8,062 bases of DNA from Spirochaetaceae bacterium (GCA_031278935.1 JAITJK010000097.1:1-8062); one strand, 5' to 3'. Shown: positions 1 through 7,404, counted from the stretch's first letter. The notes: generated from the letters alone by a model not told the origin. Program-made: numbers and translations.

Positions 1-1065
1 CCCGGTGTCCTTGGTGGTAAAATAGGGCTCGAAGATCTTGGAAAGGTTTTCCTCAGGAATCCCCACGCCTGTATCGCTGAGAGTGAGAATGATCTCATCG
101 TCCCTCTTCTCGGTGCGGATCTCCAAGGCCCCCCCCTGGGGCATAGCCGCGATGGCGTTCTTGATAAGGTTCAACAGCATCTGTTTCATAAACCGTTCGT
201 CGAAATCAATCAGGGGTAACTCTTCGGCCAGGCTTAAGGTGCAGTGAATCTGGGCCTCCTTGAGTTCAAAGCTCACAAAATCCGTCAGTTCCCCGATGAG
301 GGTATTCAGGTTTCCCTCCCGGAAATCCATATTCATGGGACGGACCGCAAAGAGAAAATCCACCACAATGCCATTGAGCCGGTCGATCTCTTCATTAACC
401 ACCCCAATATAGGTATCCAAGAGCTTAAAATAGTCCGTAGGCTCCTGGTCAGGGTCAGCGCTTCCCGCAGGGGACGCGGCGAACGAGCGCTCCCGGTGGA
501 CGGTCAGGGCTTTTTGGATGAGCTGGATATGGATCGACAGAGACCCCAGGGGGTTTTTGATCTCATGGGCCACCCCTGCGGCCAAGGTGGTAAGACTTGC
601 GAGGCTCTCCATGCGCCGCAGCCGGGCTTCCTTGCCCCGTTTCTCGGTGATGTCCTCCACGTAAATCAGGGAACCGGACACCTGGCGATCCTGGACCAGG
701 GGCAGCACGCTGAGACTCAAGAGCCGCTGTTTACCCTTGGTTTCCACGTCGAATTCCCGTTCTTCCACCCGGTCGCCTCCCAGCAGGGTAGTTTCAAAGA
801 ACTCTGCCACGGGCTCATCCCGAATGAGGGTCCATATCGGGCCGTTGCCCTGTTCGTCATACCCTAGGGGCAGAAAGCGTTCCGCGTATTTATTGGCCAG
901 GATGAGGTTATGCTCCGTATCGCACACCAAAACCCCATGGGCCAGGGAATCCAAGACCGTTTCCAATCGCTCGATCTCCGCTGCCGCAGACACCAGGATG
1001 TCCCGGATCTGATCGCCGGTCATCTTGTTGAGTTTTTGCAATGCCCGTTTAATGAACTGTCTCAT
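1..1065 (-). CDS. atoS: AtoS/NtrB-like PAS sensor histidine kinase (C-terminus beyond window)
   Basis: This is a cytoplasmic two-component kinase; 355 residues are visible and the reading frame is still open at the window edge. A PAS-like sensory domain spans about residues 32-140. The dimerisation/phosphoacceptor domain follows, with the H-box AAGVAHEIKNPLGS and phosphorylatable H167. The ATPase domain shows an N-box (N299, N303), the G1 box DTGVGI (331-336) and the F-box IFEPYFTTK (344-352); the G2 glycine box would lie just outside. The HEIKNPL sequence and the EPYFTTK box are typical of NtrB/AtoS kinases, which usually phosphorylate sigma-54-dependent activators. An AtoC-like regulator may therefore follow outside the window (inference). 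There is no transmembrane segment or signal peptide. Residues about 190-212 form a hydrophilic, Pro/Ala/Asp-rich insertion after the H-box helix. The ATG at 1063-1065 has an AGGAGG-type ribosome site just upstream. The gene starts 37 bases after the delta' stop, so it is probably last or near-last in the murG operon. The exact symbol rests on resemblance and remembered synteny. Confidence 0.88.
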   Translation of the reverse strand, partial: MRQFIKRALQKLNKMTGDQIRDILVSAAAEIERLETVLDSLAHGVLVCDTEHNLILANKYAERFLPLGYDEQGNGPIWTLIRDEPVAEFFETTLLGGDRVEEREFDVETKGKQRLLSLSVLPLVQDRQVSGSLIYVEDITEKRGKEARLRRMESLASLTTLAAGVAHEIKNPLGSLSIHIQLIQKALTVHRERSFAASPAGSADPDQEPTDYFKLLDTYIGVVNEEIDRLNGIVVDFLFAVRPMNMDFREGNLNTLIGELTDFVSFELKEAQIHCTLSLAEELPLIDFDERFMKQMLLNLIKNAIAAMPQGGALEIRTEKRDDEIILTLSDTGVGIPEENLSKIFEPYFTTKDTG

Positions 1066-1086
1066 ACCCCCTCCTGCTATGGAGTC

Positions 1087-1102
1087 GTAGCCTCGCGGCC
1101 AC
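1087..1102 (-). other. Small GNRA-capped hairpin between the delta' and kinase genes
   Basis: On the minus strand, GTGGCC-GCGA-GGCTAC can fold into a 6-bp stem (one G-U pair) capped by a GCGA tetraloop. It begins immediately after the TAG stop of the upstream gene and ends about 15 bases before the kinase ribosome site. No T-run follows, so it does not look like an intrinsic terminator. It could be an mRNA processing or stability element, or chance. Confidence 0.3.
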
Positions 1103-2422
1103 CTATATGCCTCCACGGCAGATGGTGGCAAGGGATTGGCGGAGTTCGATGCTGAGGCGTTCCAAGGCGAGGACCGGGCTTTGGTTGTAGGTACCCACCG
1201 CAAGGGCGGCCTCGGCAGTGCACTTCCGCCAGACGTCTAGGTCCCCCAACCGGACCGGAGCCGGTTGCCGGGAAAAACGACTCTCCATCACCACCGCCAA
1301 AAGTACCCGCAAGAACTGCACAAAAAGCCCGCGAACTTCGAACTTTTCCGTAACCGCCAGAATCTGAGCAATGACGCTCTGGGGATCATTGCCGGGCTTG
1401 CCCAGCGGAGAGGCTTCACTCAGCCCCGAGGCGTAGGCGCCCAGGATCACCAGTTCCTCCGGGAACCGGGTTATGCCCCAGCGCTTGAGCTGGATGAGAA
1501 CCCCCCGGGCAACATAGGCCGCGAAAAAGGCCGCCGCCGGGCGCAGGGCCTCTTCGGATACCGGCAGAAAAGACGCAAGATACGCCTCTATCCCCAAAAT
1601 CTCTTTGGGCGGGGTATCCCGAAACACCTGGCGGATCACCGCGCCCTCCACCTCAGGAGAACGGCGGATAAACCGGTAGGGCCGAAGTCGGGACATCACC
1701 GTGGGAAGGAGGGCCTTTTCCCGGGCGCTGGTCAACACCATGATCACCGAGGCCGGGGGCTCCTCAAGCATTTTGAGCAGGGCGTTACGAGCCGCGTCTT
1801 GCATCCGGTCAGCGTTTTCAATGAGCAGCAACTTCCGCTTCCCCGTGGGGGCCAGATGGCTCCAGGCTGCAGCCCGGCGAATCTGGCCGATGGGAATGAG
1901 CTCCCCCAGACCCTCGGCTTCCAGCTTCCCCGCCTGCTTCAGAATGGCCTGTAGGGACTTATCCAGCTCTCCCGCGGGGAGGGTGGAAACCTCATCCAAG
2001 GCCTCCTCCAGACCCAAAAGAGACTCGCTCACCTTTTTAAATCGGGGTTCGTCCTCCCACAACACCGGGGAAAACCGGGTAAGGAGCTTCCGTACCGAGC
2101 GGATAAAGAGAAGCCGGCTCTGGTCGTCCGGTTCCCGGCGGCACACTGTGGCGGCGGCGCTGATTTCCGCGAAAAAAGGCCGGGATCCCAGGGTCAAGAG
2201 GTCCGGATGGGTAAGGGTCCGGTGCCGGGCGCAGGCGGAACAGGGGCAGTCCGCCTGCGCCGCTGGGTCTTCACAGGAAAGGACACGGGCCAATTCTAGA
2301 GCGGCGGTCCCTTTTCCAGACCCCGGAGGACCGGAAAATAACATGGACGGCGCGAGGACCCCTCCGACCTTATCCATCTCTAGCTGGCGCACCGCAGCTT
2401 GGCCCAGGATAGATTCAAACAT
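1103..2422 (-). CDS. holB: DNA polymerase III delta'-type AAA+ clamp-loader subunit
   Basis: This 439-residue AAA+ protein of the DnaX/HolB family would help load the beta sliding clamp during replication. The N-terminus (FESILGQ) fits the family. A perfect Walker A, GPPGSGKG, lies at 31-38. Four cysteines (C50, C59, C61, C64) resemble the family's zinc-binding module. The hallmark block NADRMQDAARNALLKMLEEPP spans 203-223, followed by a sensor-type stretch with LLPTVMSRL (238-246). The Walker B region reads IENAD rather than DE.H, and the arginine-finger SRC motif reads SRL. Both favour delta' over the gamma/tau subunit, as does the lack of a long tau-like tail. About 100 residues (76-176) separate HPDLL from the IGQIR segment, far more than the roughly 30 usual in the family, so a lineage-specific insertion is likely. 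The start lies 4 bases after the cvpA-like stop, implying translational coupling; its ribosome site (AGGA, about 11 bases away) is weak. A second dnaX-like role cannot be excluded. Confidence 0.85.
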   Translation of the reverse strand: MFESILGQAAVRQLEMDKVGGVLAPSMLFSGPPGSGKGTAALELARVLSCEDPAAQADCPCSACARHRTLTHPDLLTLGSRPFFAEISAAATVCRREPDDQSRLLFIRSVRKLLTRFSPVLWEDEPRFKKVSESLLGLEEALDEVSTLPAGELDKSLQAILKQAGKLEAEGLGELIPIGQIRRAAAWSHLAPTGKRKLLLIENADRMQDAARNALLKMLEEPPASVIMVLTSAREKALLPTVMSRLRPYRFIRRSPEVEGAVIRQVFRDTPPKEILGIEAYLASFLPVSEEALRPAAAFFAAYVARGVLIQLKRWGITRFPEELVILGAYASGLSEASPLGKPGNDPQSVIAQILAVTEKFEVRGLFVQFLRVLLAVVMESRFSRQPAPVRLGDLDVWRKCTAEAALAVGTYNQSPVLALERLSIELRQSLATICRGGI

Positions 2423-2426
2423 GGCG

Positions 2427-2936
2427 TCAAAGGTCCTGGGGGAAGAGGGCGGGTAGCCGTACCGTAGTGGGGAAATAGTGGGTAATCACCGGCATAAGCA
2501 GTTCGGCAAACACACTTTTCTTGATCAGGGACTGGATATCAAAAAAGGGCTGTACGGTCAAAAGGAAGAGCAGCAAGGTTACCAGCACCAAGCCCTCGAT
2601 CAAGCCGAAGAAGACCCCCAAGACCCGGTCCACAGCGCCCAGTTTCAGGCGGTTAATCACATCTTTCACCAAGAGCTCCAAGACCTTAACGACCACGAAG
2701 ATAATACAAAACACCGCCCCAAAGGCCAGCATCTCCGGGAGGAAGCGGATGTCATCAGGGACTTTGGTGCGGATCAAATCCGCTCCGGGCTTATAGAAAA
2801 GTGCCGCTCCCACAAGACCAAGCACCAAAAAGGCAATGGACAAGAGTTCGTCCAGAAACCCTCTAAGGGCCCCTCGGACGGCAAAAAGCAGGACAAAGAC
2901 CAGACATATCATATCGATTGGTACTATCTGCTGCAT
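2427..2936 (-). CDS. CvpA-family inner-membrane protein
   Basis: This is a 169-residue integral membrane protein with four predicted hydrophobic helices at about 5-24, 30-50, 68-92 and 106-128, then a soluble tail rich in Phe and Pro. Family features visible are a charged RGALRGFLDE segment (21-30) after helix 1, and the spaced acidic/glycine pattern VDRVLGVFFGLIEG (102-115) leading into helix 4. The family is named after E. coli CvpA (colicin V production), and its members are linked to envelope integrity; the molecular activity is not defined. The ATG lies inside the 3' end of murG, a 13-base overlap, with a weak AAGGGA ribosome site, so translation is probably coupled to murG. Its stop is 4 bases before the delta' start. 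Family membership is fairly secure; no specific function is claimed. Confidence 0.85.
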   Translation of the reverse strand: MQQIVPIDMICLVFVLLFAVRGALRGFLDELLSIAFLVLGLVGAALFYKPGADLIRTKVPDDIRFLPEMLAFGAVFCIIFVVVKVLELLVKDVINRLKLGAVDRVLGVFFGLIEGLVLVTLLLFLLTVQPFFDIQSLIKKSVFAELLMPVITHYFPTTVRLPALFPQDL

Positions 2937-4042
2937 AGTTCCCTTTTCGTAGCCTCCAGGTACTGCAAGATTGCTTGGGCAATGATCCGCGCCCCGTCTC
3001 GCTCCCCTATCCGCGCGGAGGCTTCGGCCATGCGCTGTTGCCGCTCCGGGTCTAAGGCAAGTTCAGCAATCATCCGGCTCAAGGAGGCGGCTTCCGCTTC
3101 GATTCCAAAGGCCTTGCCCAGGGCCACCGCAGCCCCGGCCTGCACAAAGAGCCGGGCGTTTTCCACCTGATCCCCCCGGGTGCCGGACCCACTCAAGGGG
3201 ATAAGGACCATAGGCCGGCCCGAAGCAGCGCATTCCCACAAGGTTCCCGCACCGCTTCGGCCTATGACCAGTTCCGCTGCGGCTAACACCTGGGGCATTT
3301 CCTCCCGGAAAAAGGGGTAGGGCCGGTAGCGGTCCCTAGGCGGGAGGTCCCAGCCCTGGGGAAGGCCGGTCTGATGGACCACGGTATACCACCGGGTAAG
3401 CTCCCCCAGCGTTTCCCGGACCAGGCGGTTGATCTGCTGAGAACCCTGGCTACCCCCCAGGACGAGAAGAATCCGCTCTTCCGGACCCACCTGGAGGAAG
3501 GCCCGACCGCTTTGGGGGTCTGCGGACCGGAACGCCGGGCGCACGGGATTACCCGAGAGGCTGATGCGGTCTTGATAAGACGCCGGGAAGAACGCCGCAC
3601 TTTCCTCATAGGCGGTAAAGATTTTTCTGGCAAACCGGGCGTTAATTTTCGTGGCCAGACCCGGGCTCAGGTCCGACTCATGGGTCCATAGGGGCACACC
3701 CAGGGAAGCCGCCGCGAGACAGGGGGGTACGCTCACGAAACCTCCCTTAGAAAAAAGCAAAAGGGCTTGCTCTTTTTTGAGAATCCTGCGGGCTGCAAAA
3801 AAGCCGGCGCCGACTTTCAACGCCTCGCTTCCGTGGCGCAAGGAGAATTGCCGCCGCAATTTTCCCGCGGGGATGCCGATAAACTCAAAGCCCGCCTGTT
3901 CCACCACAGCTCTATCCATCCCCCGGTTAGCCCCTATCCAGAGGATCCGGCAATTACCCTGTTTTTGGACGGAGGATGCCACTGCAAGGCCGGGATAGAT
4001 ATGCCCACCAGTTCCACCTCCGGTAAATGCAATAGGTCCCAT
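2924..4042 (-). CDS. murG: MurG, UDP-GlcNAc:lipid I N-acetylglucosaminyltransferase
   Basis: MurG adds GlcNAc from UDP-GlcNAc to lipid I, making lipid II on the cytoplasmic face of the inner membrane, the last cytoplasmic step of peptidoglycan synthesis. With this start it is 372 residues, near the family norm. Motifs (numbered from this Met) are the first G-loop GGGTGGHIYP (8-17), KGGFVS (99-104), HESDLSPG (121-128), the second-domain GGSQGS (196-201), HQTG (223-226), the nucleotide-sugar motif RSGAGTLWE (262-270) and DQVENA (291-296). The last keeps the Q-x-x-N sugar-contacting pattern. The Met at 4040-4042 was chosen because the family normally begins a few residues before the first G-loop. 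An in-frame GTG at 4088-4090 would add 16 unconserved residues. The strong AAGGAGGT at 4063-4070 is about 20 bases from the chosen ATG, so the true start is uncertain. It heads the tightly packed cluster with cvpA-like, delta' and kinase genes. Confidence 0.95.
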   Translation of the reverse strand: MGPIAFTGGGTGGHIYPGLAVASSVQKQGNCRILWIGANRGMDRAVVEQAGFEFIGIPAGKLRRQFSLRHGSEALKVGAGFFAARRILKKEQALLLFSKGGFVSVPPCLAAASLGVPLWTHESDLSPGLATKINARFARKIFTAYEESAAFFPASYQDRISLSGNPVRPAFRSADPQSGRAFLQVGPEERILLVLGGSQGSQQINRLVRETLGELTRWYTVVHQTGLPQGWDLPPRDRYRPYPFFREEMPQVLAAAELVIGRSGAGTLWECAASGRPMVLIPLSGSGTRGDQVENARLFVQAGAAVALGKAFGIEAEAASLSRMIAELALDPERQQRMAEASARIGERDGARIIAQAILQYLEATKRELCSR

Positions 4043-4062
4043 ATACGTATGCCCCGTAGCGT

Positions 4063-4070
4063 ACCTCCTT
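4063..4070 (-). promoter_or_regulatory. Strong Shine-Dalgarno upstream of murG, unusually spaced
   Basis: The minus strand reads AAGGAGGT, a near-perfect match to the 16S anti-SD, followed by TACGCTACGGGGCATACGTAT and then ATG. The distance from the core to the ATG is about 20 bases instead of 5-9. At the ideal distance the in-frame codon is ACG. Repeated TACG/CGTA blocks between SD and ATG could form a weak stem that shortens the effective distance. Confidence 0.6.
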
Positions 4071-4134
4071 ATACGGATAAATTCAACCACCCCCAGGGGT
4101 CTATATCCCGTAACTGGCCGTAGTGCTTAGAGGA

Positions 4135-5871
4135 CTATGTCTCCGGGGCAGGTGGCAGCAAGTGGGTACGCAGGGTGGCCATGAGATCATCCAAGTTGAG
4201 GGGTTTCCCCAGGTGGCTGTTCATGCCGGCCTTCCTACACCGCAGGATGTCTTCCCGGAACACATTGGCGGTCATGGCAATGATGGGGATGGTCTTGGCG
4301 CGAGGGTGATCCAAAGAGCGGATGTGCTGGGTGGCTTCGTAGCCGTCCATTTCAGGCATGTGAATATCCATGAGAATCACCGCATACCCCTCTGGATCCG
4401 CCATAAACCGCTCCAAGGCAATGCGCCCGTTCTCCGCCTCATCTATGGCAAGCCCTGTGGGTTCCAGTACGGACAAGACGATTTCCCGATTCAACTCGAT
4501 ATCTTCCACCAAAAGCATCCGGTAGCCCTGAAAACACGGGACTGCATCTGGGGCTCGCGCGGGATCCGGGACCGCGTCCCCAGGAGACGGGCTCGAAAGG
4601 GAAGCCGCCACGCCGGCCTGGACGGTGAAAATGAAGGACGCCCCTGCTCCGAGTTCCGACTCAAGGCGGATATGGCCATGCAACATCTCCACGATGCGCT
4701 TACTGATCGCAAGGCCCAGCCCCGTACCGCCGTACCGGCGGGAAATGCTACTGTCCACCTGTTCAAAGGCATTGAAGACCCGGCTTTGTTGTTCCGGGGA
4801 AATCCCTATCCCCGTATCCGTAACGGCTATCTCCAGGATACACCCCGCGTCGGTTTGTGCGCCTTTGCGGACATCAATGGCGATAAGCCCTTCGTCGGGG
4901 GTAAACTTGATGGCATTATTCAGGAGGTTGGTAATGACCTGGGCAAGCCGCTGTTCGTCCATTACCAGCCGGAGCGGGACAGCATCATCCACCTGCACGG
5001 CCAAGCGCTGTTTCTTCTCATCCAGCCGGAAAGCCAGCACGTCAATCACCCGGCCCAACATGGTGCGAAAGTCGAACTCCGTGAAGGAAAGCTCGAACTT
5101 GTCCGCCTCGATTTTAGACATATCCAGAATATCGTTGATAAGGCCCAGCAAATGCACCGAAGCCCCTTCAATTTTGGTAAGGCAGTAATTTTTGCGCTCC
5201 AGATCTTTTGCGGCCTTGGCCAGGGCGGTCATGCCGATGATGGCATTCAGGGGGGTCCGTATCTCATGGGACACGGTGGCAAGGAAATTCGATTTCGCCC
5301 GGTTCGCCTGTTCCGCGTTCTGCTTCGCCCGTAACACCTCGGTAAGATCGTGAAACAGGGCAAAAGAACCCTCCAAAACCCCTTGTTCATCAAACATAGG
5401 GGTAAAATGAATCTTGTAATGCAGGAGAATCCCGTCTCCCATGTCGATCTTCTGTTCAATCACCGTGGAACAGCGCTGGATAATCCCCTTTTGAAAGGCA
5501 GCAGTGATTTTTTCGAGGCTCTGGGGGCTAAGGAAGCGCTCAAAGACCTCTCGATAATGCCGTCCACTGATAAAAGCCACGTTTTTGAGGCCTGTACGCT
5601 TTAAGAATATATCCGCGCAATAGACAAAACGGCCGTCTTTATCGAAAAGCAGGATAATATCCGGGCTGTTTTCCAGGACCAGGTTCATGTAATTGTCCTG
5701 CCGGGCCCGTTCCGTACTTAAGACGGCGTTTACCTTGGCTTTCGCGGCGATGATGCTCCGGTTTCGTTCAATGATCCGCTCCAGGGACTCGATCTGGCGG
5801 CTCAACTTTTTGACCTCTTTCCGCAGGGCTTTAAGTTCCGCCTCGTTCCCCTCCACCTGCGGGTCAGGCAT
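4135..5871 (-). CDS. Soluble PAS hybrid sensor histidine kinase with C-terminal receiver
   Basis: This 578-residue protein should autophosphorylate and pass phosphate to its own receiver. An N-terminal coiled coil (about 8-55) is followed by a PAS domain (about 60-180). The HisKA domain carries the H-box FLATVSHEIRTPLNAI with phosphoacceptor H202. The ATPase domain shows N-box NLLNNAIKF (315-323), G1 DTGIGI (352-357), F-box FNAFEQ (366-371) and G2 GGTGLGL (381-387). A Pro/Ala-rich linker (about 421-446) leads to the receiver: acidic pair E456/D457, phosphorylatable D502 in MDIHMPEMDG, T534 and K556. All key residues are present. There is no membrane segment, signal peptide, Hpt or DNA-binding output, so the phosphate must go to a separate phosphotransferase or the receiver must act by contact. 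The ATG has an excellent AAGGAG site 6 bases upstream (5878-5883). The gene begins 38 bases after the FIST gene, suggesting that FIST is its sensory partner (inference). Confidence 0.93.
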   Translation of the reverse strand: MPDPQVEGNEAELKALRKEVKKLSRQIESLERIIERNRSIIAAKAKVNAVLSTERARQDNYMNLVLENSPDIILLFDKDGRFVYCADIFLKRTGLKNVAFISGRHYREVFERFLSPQSLEKITAAFQKGIIQRCSTVIEQKIDMGDGILLHYKIHFTPMFDEQGVLEGSFALFHDLTEVLRAKQNAEQANRAKSNFLATVSHEIRTPLNAIIGMTALAKAAKDLERKNYCLTKIEGASVHLLGLINDILDMSKIEADKFELSFTEFDFRTMLGRVIDVLAFRLDEKKQRLAVQVDDAVPLRLVMDEQRLAQVITNLLNNAIKFTPDEGLIAIDVRKGAQTDAGCILEIAVTDTGIGISPEQQSRVFNAFEQVDSSISRRYGGTGLGLAISKRIVEMLHGHIRLESELGAGASFIFTVQAGVAASLSSPSPGDAVPDPARAPDAVPCFQGYRMLLVEDIELNREIVLSVLEPTGLAIDEAENGRIALERFMADPEGYAVILMDIHMPEMDGYEATQHIRSLDHPRAKTIPIIAMTANVFREDILRCRKAGMNSHLGKPLNLDDLMATLRTHLLPPAPET

Positions 5872-5909
5872 AGCGGTCTCCTTCCCTATGGGGCGCCGCG
5901 GATTGCCGG

Positions 5910-7055
5910 TCAGAACACACAGGCTATCAGGGTACAGTTGTGGAAACGGTTGACCAAACGGCCGTGGTCGTCATATACCGGGCAGATTTCACCTTTGGAA
6001 TAGCACAGATGATAGGCCCTATCCCCCAGGGAAGAACGGACCAGTTCCAACTCCGCCATAGAATCCGTCCCCAGGACCAGGTACCGAGTGAGGCAGGAAA
6101 AGAGGAGGATGCAGGAGGGCTTAGGCGCTCGCAACAGTTCCTTGAGGGTTTGTGCGGTGGTGGCTACCACGTCCTCATAATCGATGTTGCCCACCATGAT
6201 GGCTGCGCCTACGGGCATCTGGCCTCCGCAGACTGCGTAGCCTTCGGGGGTGAAGGTATAAATCGAGCGGAGCATGGGCTTCGTGCCGTCGTGGTAATCA
6301 ATCAGAAAGGGGAAGGACACCGTTACCACCCAGGCATCCATAAGTCCAAGGTGTTCCAGGTAGGTCTGCACGGGCAGGTGGTTAATTTCCATGAGGATAT
6401 TGTCCTGGGCCTTGGTAATAATCGCTCGCTGGCTCTTGATTTTTTCCCCGGGGATGGTGGCCCCAAAGAAGGCGGGCCGTATGGGGCCGTGGATCAAGAT
6501 GAAGGAGAGGATATCGTTCCGGCTTTGGCCGTTGAAAATCGTGGCGCTTTTGCTAAAGTCCAGCTGCTGGTGGCTTGCCAGGGTACCGAAGAGGGGGATC
6601 CCCCCGGTTATAGCGGAGATCCGCTCCACCAGGATTTCTCCGCCCATCTGGGTGATCACCGGTCCGCAGAGGAGCATCAGCGCGGGGTCTGAGGGAAGGA
6701 GGCTTCGGGCCTTTTGGTAGGCTTCAGTCAAGGCGGCTTCAGGCTGTTCGGTCAAGGAACTGGTAACTCCTGCACAAAAACGCACTTCATCGCTGGTAAA
6801 GACCGTGAGGCAGAGCATCATCTCTCCGGCCTCCCCGGCGGTAGCGGCGGCCAAGGTACTGCATCCGATAAGGTCGAAGGGCAGGGCATCGCTTAAGGCC
6901 TTAACCGTACCATTATCGATAAACTCGTCATAACAACTGAGCAAGCCTACCGTATGGGAACGCAAGGGCTCCCGGGCAAGCTGTTCAAGGATTTCCGACA
7001 CCCCCAGGGCCAGGTCATCAAGTTCAAGGGTATATGCACTTATAGTTTTTATCAT
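5910..7055 (-). CDS. FIST N- and C-domain signal-transduction protein
   Basis: This 381-residue soluble protein carries FIST_N followed by FIST_C, a pair proposed to sense small ligands (amino acids have been suggested) and found mainly next to or fused with signalling proteins. The N-terminal half shows LIGCSTLAA (62-70) and GGIPLFGTLASHQ (151-163), matching the conserved glycine-rich FIST_N positions. The C-terminal half shows LLFSCLTRYLVLG (317-329) with C321 and R324, YSKGEICP (352-359) and the final FHNCTLIACVF (371-381). There is no signal peptide or transmembrane helix, so it is cytoplasmic. The ATG at 7053-7055 has only a weak ribosome site (GTGAG region), but a plausible promoter lies 40-70 bases upstream. 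The adjacent downstream hybrid kinase is the natural partner; the ligand cannot be read from the sequence. Domain assignment rests on motif pattern and length. Confidence 0.85.
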   Translation of the reverse strand: MIKTISAYTLELDDLALGVSEILEQLAREPLRSHTVGLLSCYDEFIDNGTVKALSDALPFDLIGCSTLAAATAGEAGEMMLCLTVFTSDEVRFCAGVTSSLTEQPEAALTEAYQKARSLLPSDPALMLLCGPVITQMGGEILVERISAITGGIPLFGTLASHQQLDFSKSATIFNGQSRNDILSFILIHGPIRPAFFGATIPGEKIKSQRAIITKAQDNILMEINHLPVQTYLEHLGLMDAWVVTVSFPFLIDYHDGTKPMLRSIYTFTPEGYAVCGGQMPVGAAIMVGNIDYEDVVATTAQTLKELLRAPKPSCILLFSCLTRYLVLGTDSMAELELVRSSLGDRAYHLCYSKGEICPVYDDHGRLVNRFHNCTLIACVF

Positions 7056-7096
7056 TTTTTACACACTCACGGCCTTTTTCCGCGTCTTTTCTCTAA

Positions 7097-7126
7097 ATCA
7101 TAAGACGGTTTATACGGAAATGTCTA
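7097..7126 (-). promoter_or_regulatory. Candidate sigma-70 promoter for the FIST-hybrid kinase unit
   Basis: On the minus strand a -35-like TAGACA (7121-7126) and a -10-like TATGAT (7097-7102), each 5/6 to consensus, are separated by 18 bases. Transcription would begin near 7090, giving a leader of about 35 bases before the FIST ATG. Position and spacing fit; nothing else supports it. Confidence 0.5.
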
Positions 7127-7172
7127 GAAGCCGCGTTGCGACATCGAAAAGGAGGGCGTCTGGAGAAGGATA

Positions 7173-7215
7173 AACAAGGATCCCCGGGTAGGAGGCGTCC
7201 CCGGAGAGCCTTGTT
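7173..7215 (-). other. Strong imperfect hairpin (15 bp)
   Basis: Arms AACAAGG (7173-7179) and CCTTGTT (7209-7215) pair fully. After one mismatch a second block of eight pairs (7181-7188 with 7200-7207) closes an 11-base loop (7189-7199). As minus-strand RNA one of the two mismatches becomes a G-U pair, so that strand folds better. The 3' side on the minus strand reads TTGTTTATCCTT, only moderately T-rich, so it is a weak terminator candidate at best. It lies immediately downstream of the stop at 7219 of the minus-strand open frame and upstream of the FIST promoter. Confidence 0.45.
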
Positions 7216-7404
7216 ACCTTACGCGGCCTTATTGAACTTATCACCCATGTCTCGGAGCTTTCCGCCGTCGGCACATACAACATACGCTTGCAGGAAGATA
7301 GTATCACCATATCCGTTGGTGGGATCGGAGTACCTTTGTAGGAGACTATGCCGTTACCCGATGTTCGCGCACCAATCCGGGTCCCTTAGTATGCCCGGGG
7401 ATCC
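7178..7404. repeat. 11-bp inverted repeat GGATCCCCGGG (7178-7188 and 7394-7404)
   Basis: The two exact 11-base copies are in opposite orientation with 205 bases between them. The left copy is also part of the 7173-7215 hairpin. The right copy is embedded in the palindrome GGGGATCCCC (7397-7406). They could mark the ends of a small element, form a long-range RNA stem, or be chance in GC-rich DNA. Confidence 0.35.

Noticed and set aside
1103..2422. Possible dnaX-type programmed frameshift in the clamp-loader gene
   Set aside because: There is no A-rich slippery heptamer in the coding strand and no alternative long tau-like extension. The protein fits delta' instead.
4089..4100. Palindrome-like ACCCCTGGGGGT between the hybrid kinase and murG as a terminator
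   Set aside because: The stem would be only 4-5 bp with a tiny loop and no T-run follows on the minus strand. It does not support transcription termination.
4123..5334. Plus-strand 403-codon open frame opposite the hybrid kinase
   Set aside because: It is the antisense shadow of a GC-rich gene with complete kinase and receiver motifs on the minus strand. It shows no coherent domain of its own.
7178..7190. GGATCCCCGGGTA matches a cloning-vector polylinker (BamHI/SmaI) over 13 bases
   Set aside because: The match stops there and no other polylinker or vector sequence flanks it. The second copy lies in a different context. Vector contamination is unlikely; chance in GC-rich DNA is enough.
7110..7310. 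Minus-strand 66-codon frame ending in DALLFDVATRLLDISV
   Set aside because: The tail looks protein-like, but the frame runs through both hairpin arms and overlaps the -35 of the FIST promoter, has no ribosome site and matches no family I know. It is kept only as part of the intergenic puzzle.
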